From Adiantum capillus-veneris (Eukaryota; Streptophyta; Polypodiopsida; Polypodiales; Pteridaceae), in the NCBI GenBank assembly GCA_014529385.2, contig CM043960.1, positions 117,128,043 to 117,192,042 on the forward strand: a stretch of DNA of 64,000 bases, in the 5' to 3' direction. The notes under the pieces are model-generated. The model saw nothing but the letters and a program-made list of their open reading frames with translations. It made no database searches and was not told the origin of the DNA. Of this stretch, positions 37,884 through 49,118 are shown piece after piece (the stretch's first letter is position 1; each line of letters starts with the position of its first letter). Position numbers and translations under genes: made by a program.

Positions 37884-38737
37884 TCATGATGATGAGTCAA
37901 CTTCCCTTCCCCTTACAGTAGCTAGTATATGGACATCGATTGGTAACATGCCATACGATGCTCATATTTTATAGATTTCTTTAGATTCAAGTGGCACTTG
38001 ATTGATAACGCATGTGTTTATGCATATATGCAACATTCAGGTTATTACCCGACAATATGAACACCATATAAATTGTATGTGCATTTATTTTTAATGTTTA
38101 GTTGAGTGCTATAAGTGTGGAGTATGTACACAAAATACTTGGTCGGTAATGTGGCCATTGATTGAGAGTATTTTGTGTACAAATTTCCATCATGTCTATC
38201 AAATTTTTAATATCTTTTTTGTCATAAAACATAGATAAAAAATAGGGCATCATATTAACTAGAAAATTTTACCAAGTTTTACTTGTAATTTATAAAAATT
38301 GCTAAAATTCTCTTCAAATATAAAAAATTGTCAATATACTCCTCAGGTTTGATTAAAATTTTGTAAGATATCTTGTAATTTTCTCCAAATTTTTTGAATT
38401 ATTCCCCACACTAACCTTACCAATATCTTTATAGACAAAAAAGTAGTGTAAAATTCTCTTGTAATTTTGTAAAAGTATCCAAAATACTCTTGAAATTTTG
38501 AAATCCTCAATATACTTCCCATCTTTAACCAAAAAATCATGAAATACTTGTCACTTTCTACAAAATTAATATCTCACTAATCTTGCAAATATCCTTGCCC
38601 TAGATTTTGCCTATGCTACTCATATTTGACTAAGAACTCACAACATGCTTCCAATTTCTTCGAAATTTTTAGAATACATCGTACTAACGTGAACAAATCT
38701 CCTTAAAATTTACAATAATACTGTGAAATCTCCCAAA

Positions 38738-38740
<3 letters not shown>
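37884..38740. other. AT-rich DNA with a weak ~173-bp repeat
   Basis: No gene. TCAATATACT blocks near 38331 and 38504 begin two diverged units with similar word order. Confidence 0.4.

Positions 38741-38819
<79 letters not shown>
38741..38819. repeat. (CT)n microsatellite
   Basis: About 39 uninterrupted units. Confidence 0.95.
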
Positions 38820-38824
<5 letters not shown>

Positions 38825-38869
38825 CATCTCTCTAAAGAAACCAAAACAAAGTGATCATTGTTGAATATG

Positions 38870-39060
38870 TTACATGTTTTGATGTATATGGTTGGATATA
38901 CACGTTTTTTTATGCGTGGATGTTTTTTAATGTATATGTTTATGACGGTTCGTGGCGCGGTTTTTTTAAGCATGGAATGTTTAATGTATATGTTTGGACA
39001 TACATTTTTTAAAAGCGGTTTTTTTAAGCATTGTTTTTTAATCTCTGTTGAATCACATGT
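38870..39060. repeat. Short degenerate tandem repeat
   Basis: About four copies of a T-rich unit around TTTAATGTATATGTTTGGA; in minus translation it gives repeated IYIK words. It lies at the end of the hAT relic. Confidence 0.5.
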
Positions 39061-41192
39061 ATCTACTATGAGATTCTCCTCAATTTTGGCTATTGTGCAT
39101 TGAGATACACCGGCATTGAACTCACCTTCATCTTCTATTTCGCAATCATATACCCAACTAGGCATTTCTTCCTCGTATAATACTTTCAATATGATGCAGT
39201 ATTTTTTTATTACAAAATATGTAAACTAATTTTTTTTCTACGTTTGCTAATAATTTCTTGCGGATTGTACTATTGATATACTTGTATTTACTCCAATTTC
39301 TCTCATAGCTTGAATTTGTCGCACATTGCACCAAAACTTTCATTGCAAGTGGACGTAGAGTCGAGTAATGCTCCCCACCATTCATCATCCACCACTTCCA
39401 TGCTTTTACCATCGTGTAGAGAAAATCATTCACAAAAGTTCCTTCCTTTAGTCTGAATGCACTTATCTCTTTGATGAAATTAATTTGATTTTGGACAATG
39501 GAGTAGAACATATAGACTACCTGATAGAAATTTTTGACCACCTTTGTATTTGACATCAAGTCTAAGCTCCGATACTCGGGATCTAGCATCATAAGCCACA
39601 TTATGGAGTGGACTATGAGCACTCTTCCACCTTGCATGAAAGTACTTTGACAAGACTTTTTGTTGTTTGATAGAGAAGGGTATTCGCTATTCCTTCTCTA
39701 CTACAGACTCTTTTAGCTCCTCACAATTTGCTAAACTTTGTTGGATTGTCCACCAAGTCATCCCTCACTTTGCCCAAATTTGGTGCCTTTCGATCGAGGT
39801 TGAAAATCACAAATATAATGGGCATCATTATGTGATATGCATCCATTACACTCCTCCACCAGGTAGGCTTATTTATGGATCCACATAAACTCATAATTTT
39901 CTCTTTTACTTGTTCAAATTGGTCAGGATTCCATTTTTTTATTGCCGTGCAACGCAAAGTATCATTTAAAGCATGATGCTTATTGCATAGGAGTAATAGT
40001 GCATGCAAAATCGAGTATCAACATGTAATTTTAATTTCAACATATTTGACATACACATCCTATAGAAATCAAGCACTCTCTGTTGTTTCAAGATAACTTT
40101 CACAACTTGATGCACTACGTCAAGTATTTTGGCAAACCATGTAGTTTCTTCACTAGTATACCAATCTTCTAGCACCAAGTTCAAATTGTGTGTATTGCAA
40201 TCATTGGTGTAAATGTGAGAGAAACAATTCTTGATTATATTACCATTAGTTTTACAATTCTTAGCATTTACTTGAACAATATGTTTAGCACCCATTTCTT
40301 TAATTACATTAATCAAGACCTCAACAATATATATACCACTTTAAATAGCACCAAAATTGTTAAGAGATTTTATGTTTGTTTCTCCCCTTGGACAAACCAA
40401 CATAGCATTGATCAACAGTCTTCTCTGAACATTTGACGACCATCACTGACAATTTTGCATCTTGAAAAAGTAATATATTTTCAAGAATTATTTCGGAAAC
40501 ATGCTCTTTCACTTCCACGTAACATTTGTCCAAGAGATCATTCCGTATCGTGTGATACAAAGGGGCCGAAAATCATGGACTGTACTCATCAATTTTCTTC
40601 CATGCATGTTTCCAATGATAGCTAATAACCATGACTAATGCACTCCTAGTGAACAAAATTGATATTTCAAGTGCATTTTGTGCTTCTTCTAGCATCTCTA
40701 TTCAAAATCTTTGGTGTAATGATCTTTATCGCATTTGCATAAGCCCAACCTTGTTATGGCATGTAGAAGAAACACTGCTTAGTATTATATCTCCTTGTGC
40801 ATGTTGTTGTGTAGTGTTTGTTGGTGTCACCATAAGATCATCATGATTGGTATTTAGCTATGGCTGCTCTTGGCATGCATCCATAATAGATTCTTTTGCC
40901 CACTTTTTCTTGCCATCCTTCTTCACGATCTCTTTTCTCAAATTCTTTGCAATTGTAGGTGCCTGAGAATGTACGCATTTGCAACAACTCTTTTTAAAGC
41001 TACCCAAAACATGTTCCCTAATATGTAGATCCTTGCTTGATTTTTTTTAAACACTACCCCTACACATATCATCCACATATGTTGTGAGCAAACTTTCACT
41101 CCTTGTTGTGGGGTGTTTTTTTTTCCTTTCCTAACTACGTACCACTTGTGCAAGCATTTTGGTCCATTGCTTGCATTAATAGCTAAAGGCAT
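39061..41192 (-). pseudogene. hAT-family transposase relic
   Basis: Minus-strand frames in order: 41192-40938, a possible BED zinc finger remnant (KWYVVRKGKKNT, GVKVCSQ); 40560-40360, LLDKCYVEVKEHV, the region leading to the DUF659 core; 40316-39966, VIKEMGAKHIVQVNAKNCKTNG and THNLNLVLEDW, matching the DUF659 block with its conserved Asn and His-x-Leu-Asn-Leu; 39888-39721, mid region; 39637-39158, the hAT dimerisation domain with YSTLRPLAMKVLVQCATNSS followed by YERNWSKYKYI. Frameshifts and stops separate all parts, and terminal inverted repeats were not found. An inactive DNA transposon. Confidence 0.8.
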
Positions 41193-41329
41193 AAGAACTA
41201 TATATTCAGTTATAAGAACAATTTTCTATTGTAAGAGCGAGCTTAGCCATCATGCTAAGGTGTTTTTTTTGGGTGAAGTGGCTCACTAAGCAAAAGTTTG
41301 AAAGCCAAAAAGAATGGATATCATTAGCC

Positions 41330-42650
41330 CTACCCCAAGATGATGGTACATTCATGTACCATCAAAGGAAAATTTTTCAATAGTTTCAAGCCATATTTGA
41401 TGTTTGGTGCCTCACTAAATTTTCATTTTGTAGTGCTTTGTCACCCTGGCTTGAACTAGTGACATGAACCAAACTACATGACTTACGTGATGATGTAGCT
41501 CCTTGATGATGCTCTGGAAAATCCTTTGGTAGAGCTCAACTCAATTAGGGCTTTAGCCAAAACCCATTAATCTTCTTAATAAGCTCCTCTCCATCCAAAT
41601 CCATGAGTTGATAGTAGCTTGAGTTGAAGGCCTTCTTCATGATGTAGGGACCCTGCCATGTAGTGTTGAATTTCACATCAAAGTGGTTATCAAGGATATT
41701 GTCATACCTTAAGACCAAATCTCGGTCTTTGATGCCTTTGTCCTTCACCTTCTTATCAAGTTTGTCCTTTACTTGTGTAGCCTTTCTTTTGTAGCACTCA
41801 TAGGCCGCTTATCTCTTCCATTCTAGCTCTACCAAGGTGAGAAGGCGGTCCATCCATGCTTACTCTTTTCCGTGTGCTACTCTTCCTTGGAGACGCATGG
41901 TTGGAATGTTGAGATCAATGGGCTTCAAAGCTTCTTGACCATAGACACGGTGGAAGGGTGTGAACTCTGTCGCTTCCTTGTAGGTAGTCCAATAAGCCCA
42001 CAATGCTCCATCCAAGAAGTCATCCCATAGCTTTGTCTTGTTCTTTACCATCTTCCTGATGATTCCTGCAATGATACCATTGTCCTTCTCTACCAAACCA
42101 TTTGGATGAGGATAGTAGGGTGTGCTATGCCAATGTAGAATGTGAAGCTCATCACAAACTTTTGTGAGCAAGCCCTTCCTAAATCCAGGACCATTATCTG
42201 TAACAATCTCCAAAGGTGTGCCAAATTTGCAACAAATGTGAGTGTACACAAATTTGCTAACTATCCTCTCATTTACTCTTGCCACACTTTGAGCTTCTAC
42301 CAACTTAGTCAAGTAGTCTATGGCCACCAAGATGTACAATTTTCCATTCTTAATCCTAGGCAATGGACCCATAGCATTAATGCCCCATTTTTCAAATGGG
42401 CCATTTGCAAGGACTAATTGACATAGACCATGCAAACAGGCACTTGTTTCCTTTACTTGACAATAGTGGCAGCTTTTACACCAACGTTGAACATCAATGT
42501 GCAAGCTTGGCCCAGCAAGAAAAATCTTTTTCATAGTGAGTTTTTTGTACAAAATGACCACCACACACGCTTCCTCATGTAAACCTTCAAGAATGGTTGA
42601 AAACTCCTTGGTTGTGAGAAGACGATAAAGTGTGCAAATGTAAGAAATAT
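41330..42650 (-). pseudogene. Tat-type pol fragment: integrase and C-terminus
   Basis: The 42564-41860 frame aligns closely with the integrase of the Tat copy at 51.3-52.4 kb: WCKSCHYCQ zinc part, WGINAMGPLPR (catalytic Asp replaced by Asn), VTDNGPGFRKG, YYPHPNGLVEKDNG. The C-terminal YYQLMDLDGEE part follows at 41748-41545. The end is the same stop-codon hairpin (41342-41363) seen at 52390-52415. The upstream boundary at about 42650 meets a copia fragment. Confidence 0.85.
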
Positions 42651-42669
42651 TTGTATGGTTTGAAGCAAT

Positions 42670-43582
42670 CTCCTCATACTTGGTATGAATAATATGACAC
42701 TCATTTGGTCAAATGAGGCTTTTGTAATAGTCCAACAGAAAGCACATTGTATGTAAAGCATGAGGGTGATGTACTTCTTATTGTGGTTCTCTATGAGGAT
42801 GATTTGCTAATCATTGCTAATCATAGAGACATATTGTTGAATTTAATGCTGATTTGAATGCTATTTTCAAGATGAAATATTTGGGGTTGTTGCATCATTA
42901 CTTGGGTATACAGTTTCAGTAATGTGATAGTGGTATTTCCTTGTGTCAGACAAGTTACATAGAGACATTGCTATGTAGGTTTGGACTTGAGAACTGCAAA
43001 CATATTGCCACTCCCATGGAAACGGGTTTGAAATTGAGCCTTCATGATTTTGGTGACCTTGCCAATGTCACTTTTTACCAAACTGCTATTGGATGCCTCA
43101 TTTATGTATGCAACATGAGGTTGGATATTTAGTTTGCAGTCTCACAGGTTAGTAGATTTATCCATAGACCAAGGTCTACGCATTGGTAGGCTTTCAAGAG
43201 TATTTTTATCTACTTGAGTGTGGCACTTTACATCTTGGCTTGTTTTATCCCAAGGGGGGATCATTGCCAGATTTACATGCTTTTGTGGACTTAGATTGGG
43301 CTGGTTGTTTTGACACATCAATGTCCACAAGTAGTTTTTGTTTCATGATCAGTAGTTCATGTATCTCTTGATTGAGCACATGGCACTCTTCACAAAAGCT
43401 ATGGTTGAGTGTGTATGGCTCAGATGCCTTATGGCTAATTTGGGTGTTGGATAGAATAATGCCAACACTATCTACACTGACAGTCAAAGTGCATTGTCAA
43501 TTGCGAGGAACCCAATTTTTCATACTTTCACAAAGCACATTGAGGTGCATTACCACTATGTCAAGGAGAGGCTCTCAACAAG
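42670..43582 (+). pseudogene. Copia RT-RNase H fragment
   Basis: Broken frames read SPTESTLYVKHEGDVLLIV, YEDDLLI (usually YVDD), then CQTSYIETLLCRFGLENCKH, PMETGLKLSLHDFGD and the RNase H end HIEVHYHYVKERLS. It is closest within this window to the minus-strand copia at 58.3-61.9 kb. At 43583 the LTR of a chromovirus begins, so that element inserted into or recombined with this copia. Confidence 0.8.
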
Positions 43583-43883
43583 TGTACTGTACCCAACATT
43601 CTTCAATAAAAGTATTTTATTCACTTTGCAAATATTTAAGGTTCACATTTTGTTAAGTCATAATGCATTCAAACGGAACAACCGGATTGAAAATGGGACT
43701 CTAGAACAAAGCACGTTGAGGTGCACTACCACTATGTCAAGGAGAGGCTCTCAGTAAGTGTAATGTACCCAACATTCTTCAATGAAAGTATTTTATTCAC
43801 TTTGCAAATATTTAATGTTCACATTTTTTTAAGTCATAATGCATTCAAATGGAACGATCGGATTGAAAATCGGAGTCTAGAAC
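43532..43883. repeat. 176-bp tandem duplication across an element junction
   Basis: 43532-43707 and 43708-43883 both hold the last 51 bases of the copia RNase H piece plus the first ~125 bases of a chromovirus LTR. The duplication therefore arose after the LTR arrived. Confidence 0.85.
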
Positions 43884-45670
43884 TACTAATTATGACCCTT
43901 ATTCACTTGAAAACAATAGGTTGATAGAAAACTTAAACCTCAAGTCTATTTCTAAAGATAAGAGTTGACCCTTAAGAAAGAGGGAGTATTTGTAGGAAAA
44001 GGGGAGTATTTTTAGAAAAGAAGAGGAGAGAGTCAAGTTTAGCGTTCTTGTCTTGGAAGCCAATCTTCTTCTAAAAGTGGAGAATCGAAATCGCGTATCG
44101 GAATGATTCATGAAAAAATAAAAAATAATATAGAGCTACAAACGTGTGCGAACTTATCTTTCCTATTCTTAGCCTATGCTTTTGGCTCTTGAGAGCCTAT
44201 AGAAAGGACCCTCTTACCTCACTTTCAGGACACACAGACACACACTCTCTGAAGTGGAAGCTCTCTTGCCTTGACGTCAGAGTTACCTTCTCTCCCACAA
44301 GCTCTTACAAGCGGAGGTATCAACTCCGAAAGAAGGTGAAATCATCCAGCCTCAAACACGGGAGGTAATCGAACATGTCGTTAATCCGATAAGACAAATT
44401 TATAATTTTGCATTGCTATTCATGTTGACCTAAGAAGCTAAGCATAGGGATTCCCTTAAATTGTCCAAGAAACATGATTCTATCACAAGAAACAAGCATA
44501 TGTTTTCATAGATTAGTGAAAGGACTGTTTGATAAATTGTCACTGTTTGTTGAATTGTTATTGCTTAATAAATTGTTAATGTTTGATAAGTTGTTACTGA
44601 TTGATATAAAGAATTGGTTGATCATGTTTGAAGAATCATTTCAAGAGAAGAATTGTTGAAAGAATATCTTTTGTTCCTCGCGGGTAGCGAAATGATTTCG
44701 CAGTTAGCACAGATTAAGCTGAGGTTATTAGCTCTCTTTTGTGCCTCGCGGTTAGGGGGATGCCTCACGGGGTAGCGGGATATCTTGTGGTTAGTGGGAT
44801 GCCTCGTGGATAGCAGGATGCCTGGAGGTTAGCAAGATACCCTGTGGAGGTTAGCAAAATGGGAAGGCTGCGCAATTTGCGGTTAGTGAATAAATCATTT
44901 GCAAAGGCTCTATTGGTTAGACAGAGGAAGTCCACACATAGCGGAAAGCTCATAAGAAATTGGAAAATTTCTTTTTGTTTAAATATAGGATTGTCTTCAT
45001 TAGGCCTTGTTGAATTGTTTTGGTATTGTTTGAAGGGATGTATAAAAGAACTTGTGCCTAGAATTAATTAAGGAACAGTGTTTGTATATGTAAAACAGTG
45101 TGGTTGTAATTAGAAAACAAGCTAAGAGTATAAGTGTGGGGTGGAAAGTGCAGATGGCTCAGGTTGTTAGTCAAGGATGGGTGGTCTTGATTAGTCGAGA
45201 AACTTCCCGCTCTCTCTTATTAAGAGAAGTGAAAGTAGAGACTCGTTGTGCCAAGAGTCGACATGTCTCAAATCTACGTGTCCCTAAAAGCTATGGACCC
45301 AATTAGTTGGGTACTTTTCACAATATTAATAGTTAGTTTAGACTAACTCTCATATCATATTTATGGTTTATGGATGGCGGCCGTGCCTCTTAAACGTGGG
45401 GGAAAAGGCATTGTTTATGGATTCTAAATATGTCAATGGGATTTCCTCTTTATGTTAGGAAGTAATTTTCATTAGAGTCCTTGATTTATCGACCTGGCTT
45501 GTGGCATATGACCCTTATAACCACATAAACAATGGATAGAGAACTTCCTCTCTTCTGTTGCTCGTATCTTTATTTTATGGAAACAAAGTAGGGTGTTTCA
45601 ACAAAAAAAGAGAATAAAGGAAGGCCATTTATCAAGTTGCCCCAACCTTCCCGAGGTTGGGGACCTCACA
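43759..45670 (+). repeat. 5' LTR of gag-only chromovirus
   Basis: 1,912 bp from TGTAATGTACCC to GACCTCACA. Its TATA region reads CTATAGAAAGG (44190 area) where the 3' LTR has CTATATAAAGG. Compared with the 3' LTR it lacks about 215 bp near 44309. Small frames inside (for example at 45100) recur in the other LTRs and are not genes. Confidence 0.85.
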
Positions 45671-45672
45671 AT

Positions 45673-45684
45673 TGGTATTAGAGC
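45673..45684 (+). other. Primer-binding site
   Basis: TGGTATTAGAGC, one base off the tRNA-iMet PBS, two bases after the LTR. Confidence 0.8.
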
Positions 45685-46044
45685 GTACGTTAAAAAGATT
45701 CAATTGGCTACTTCAAGCTTCCTCATGTGTATGGGTTCTATACCCATTATCCGACTCATAGAGATACTATGTTATGCCGATTGACGTGTACCATTATTAT
45801 GATTGAAACCTCAATTATGTTTTCTCATGGAGAGATCTTTTGTAGACCCCTATATGACATTTTGATAATTTTATGAATAGAAGATTGAGTTGTTTTCTAC
45901 AAAGAAATTGTATGACTGGTTAAGTCATGAAAGTGTGTTTTTTTGGTGGATTAAATGAGCCATGATTGGTTAAGTCATATGATTGGATAACCCATGACTG
46001 GTTAGCTCATGTGATTAAGATAATCATGACTCATTAAATCATGT

Positions 46045-46262
46045 GATTGAGTTTTGATGGACTGGATAAGTCATGATTGGTTAAGTCATGTGATTGAGTT
46101 TTGATGAACTAGATAAGTCATAATCGGTTAAGTCGTTGATTAAGTTTTGATGGACTAGATAAGTCAAGATTGGTTAAGTCATGTGATTGAGTTTTAATGG
46201 ATCAGATAAGTAATGATTGGTTAAGTCATACTATTGAGGTTTAGTGGACTGGATAAGTCTAA
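46045..46262. repeat. 47-bp minisatellite in element leader
   Basis: About 4.6 units starting at 46045, 46092, 46138, 46185 and 46232, built on GATTGAGTTTTGATGGAC and GATTGGTTAAGTCATG. More diverged units reach back to about 45910. Confidence 0.85.
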
Positions 46263-46353
46263 GTTTGAAAACTACCTTAGTGTTTTGAGTTATTATGAAC
46301 ATTAACGTTAATATATATGTACACTCAAGAGAATCCTCAAATCACTCCTATAA

Positions 46354-47110
46354 TGGAAAACCCTCAGATCGATGCTATCTATACAAAGATTCAAGAGAAG
46401 AAGTTGTTGCTCAAAAAAATGCAACCACCTTCTTTAAAGGAGAGGGTGATGATATTGAGAGAGATGCAAAAGTATGGATTGAAGCTATGGACGATTACTT
46501 CTCTGTTGCAAGGACCACACCTGCAAAAAAAAATGATTCTAGGGATGTTTCACCTCTTAGGAAAAGCAAAATTATGGTGGAAACAACATTCTCGTGACAT
46601 GGGAGTGTTCAAGAACTCTCAGAGTTGGTGGTAAATCAAACAAGCGGTGAAGGAAAGATACTTACCCCCTGCCCATGAAGCAATAAAGATGAATGAGTTC
46701 TTTAGCTTGAAACAATAGAGTTTATCCTTGGAAGAGGACTATTCAAAGTTTATAAGGTTTAGACATTACGCATTGTCAATGACCATAGAGCAACAGGTAG
46801 CACTTTTGTCAAGGTTTAAGAGAACCAATTAGTTTGCCATTAGAAGCTTTAAAACCTACCACTGTACAAGATGCTTTACTACAAGCTAAACCTTTGATGA
46901 AGGAACAAGGGATTACAAGGGATCACAAGAAGAATTGAACAGTATCAAAGCTTCAGAGATACACAACCACAAAGAGCTTATGCCGCTAATGCACAAAATC
47001 CTCCACGCTTGAATGTTTGATGATTTGAATGTGGAGAGTTGGGACATTATCGAAACTCTTGTCCACGACTGACTAATGGAGCAGAAGTAGCAAGTGAAGC
47101 AAAATAAGAA
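46354..47110 (+). pseudogene. Chromovirus gag, broken
   Basis: Several frames together match the gag at 34.2 kb: IQEKKLLLKKMQPP, FKGEGDDIERDAKVW, AMDDYF, LLGKAKLWWKQHSRDMG and a degraded zinc-knuckle region near 47030 (GELGHYRNSC). An ATG at 46354 is in frame with the conserved part; the CCTCAG at 46371-46377 could instead be a splice acceptor. Frameshifts and stops disable it. Confidence 0.75.
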
Positions 47111-47192
47111 CAATACCCTTTTGGATATAATTATAGTAATTAGAGTAGGACTATCCTCACTTTTTCTTGAGATGAGGACATCTCGAATCCCT

Positions 47193-47205
47193 AAGTTGGG
47201 GAGAT
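47193..47205 (+). other. Polypurine tract
   Basis: AAGTTGGGGAGAT directly before the TGTAATG start of the 3' LTR. Confidence 0.8.
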
Positions 47206-49118
47206 TGTAATGTATCCAACATTTTTCAATAAAAGTATTTTATTCACATTGCAAATATTTAAGGTTTGCATTTTGTTAAGTCATAAAGCGTTCAAATGGA
47301 ACGACCGGATTGAAAATCGGACTTTAGAACTACTAATCATGACCCTTATTCACTTGAAAACAATAGGTTGATAGAAAACTTAAGCCTCAAGTCTATTTCT
47401 AAAGATAAGAGTTGACCCTTAAGAAAGAGGAAGTATTTTTAGGAAAAGTGGAGTAGTATTAGAAAAGAAGAGGAGAGAGTCAAGTTTAGAGTTCTTGTCT
47501 TGGAAGCCAAGCTTCTTCTAAAATTGGAGATCCGAAATCGCGTGTCGGAATGATTCATGAAAAAAAAAAAGTTATTATAGAATCACGAACGTACACGAAC
47601 TTATCTTTTCTATTCTTAGCCTATGCTTTTGTCTCTTGAGAGCCTATATAAAGGACCCTCTTCCCTCACTTTCAAGCTACACAGACACACACTCTGAGAA
47701 GCGGAAGCTCACTTGCCTTGACATTGGAGTTACCTTCTCTCCCTCAAGCTCTCTCCCTTAAACTCTTACCTTCAAGCCATCTCCATCTCCAACTCTTTCT
47801 CTACCATCGTTGTGTTGCCTTCGTATTCTTGAGTTCTCTCTCTCTCTTTTCCTTTTCTCTACCTTGATACGATGGCCCCGAAGCAACTGACTCAAAGCTA
47901 AAAGGATGCTCATGTTGTTCTACCTCCACGGAAGATGCAAAAAAGATATCATCTACTCCAATCATAACTCAAGCGGAGGTATCGACTCCGAAAGAAGGTA
48001 AATATTATCCAACCTTAAACACGGGAGGTAATCAAACATGTCGCTAATCCGGTAAGACAAATTTATAATTCGGCATTGCTATTCATGTTGACCTAGGAAG
48101 CTAAGCATAGGGATTCCCTTAAACTGTCCAAGAAACGAGATTCTATCACAAGAAACAAGCATATGTTTTCATAGACTAGTGAAAGAACTGTCTAATAAAT
48201 TATCACTATTTGTTGAATTCTTATTGCTTAATCAATTCTTATTGCTTAATCAATTCTTATTGTTTGACAAGTTGTTACTGATTGGTATGAAGAATTGGTT
48301 GATCATGTTTGAAGAATCCCTCAAAGAGAAGAATTGTTGAAAGAATATCTTTTGTTCCTTGTGATAGTGAGATGATTCCACGATTAGCGGAGATTAAGCT
48401 GAGGTTATCGGCTCTCTTTTGTGCCTTGCGGTTAGCGGGATGCCTTGCCGGTAGCGGGATGCCTTGTGGGTAGTGAGATGCGTGGCGGTTAGCAAGATGC
48501 ATCGCGTCACAGCAAGATGAAAAGATTGCATAATTTGCGGTTAGCGAATAAATCCTTTGCAAAGGCTCTGTTGGTTAGACAGAGGAAGTTTGCTGGTAGC
48601 GGCAAACTCATAAGAAATTGGAAGAGTTCCTTTTGTTGAAATATAGGATTGTCTTCATTAGTCCTTGTTTGAATTGTTTCGGTATTGTTTGAAGGGCTGT
48701 ATAAAAGAAATTGTGCCTGGAATTAATTAAAGAGCACTGTTTGTATATGTAAAACAATGTGGTAGTAATTAGAAAACAAGCTAAAAGTGTGAGTGTGGGG
48801 TGGAAGTGGGGGCTGGCTCAGGTTGCCCATCAAGGATGGGTGGTTTTGATTAGTCAAGAAACTCTCCACTCCCTCTTATTAAGAGATGTGAAAGTAGAGA
48901 CTCATTGTGCCAAGAGTCGAGATGTCCCAAATCTACGTGCTTCTGATAGCTATGGACACAATTAGTCGCGTACTTTTCACAAGATTACTAGTTAGTTTAG
49001 ACTAAGTCTCATATCATATTTATGGTTTACGGATGGCGGCCGTGCCTCTTAAACATGAAAAAAAAAGTTGATATTTATGGATTCTAAATATGTCAATGGG
49101 ATTTCCTCTTTATGTTAG
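47206..49118 (+). repeat. 3' LTR of gag-only chromovirus, truncated
   Basis: It matches 43759-45457 with an extra ~215 bp. It contains TATA box CTATATAAAGG near 47644 and, in the extra part, ATG GCC CCG at 47872 and a GAAG/GTAAAT donor-like site at 47998, placed like the exon in the 35.1-37.9 kb LTR. The frame from this ATG has a stop after nine codons in this copy. The last ~210 bp of the LTR are missing. Confidence 0.8.

Larger units (their letters stand above)
43759..49118 (+). mobile_element. Internally deleted, gag-only chromovirus
   Basis: 5' LTR 43759-45670, PBS, a leader with a 47-bp minisatellite, a broken gag, then directly a PPT and the 3' LTR from 47206. Protease, RT, RNase H and integrase are absent. 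The 3' LTR is cut at about 49118, where Tat pol sequence begins. The ending words before the PPT (GATGAGGACATCTC) are like those of the chromovirus at 30.0 kb, so the deletion removed pol but kept the element's end. Confidence 0.8.

Noticed and set aside
45100-45306. Small frame starting MVVIRK-like, repeated at 48759 and 55716
   Set aside because: Lies in the same place in three LTR copies and lacks a good start codon; homology reflects the LTR, not a gene.
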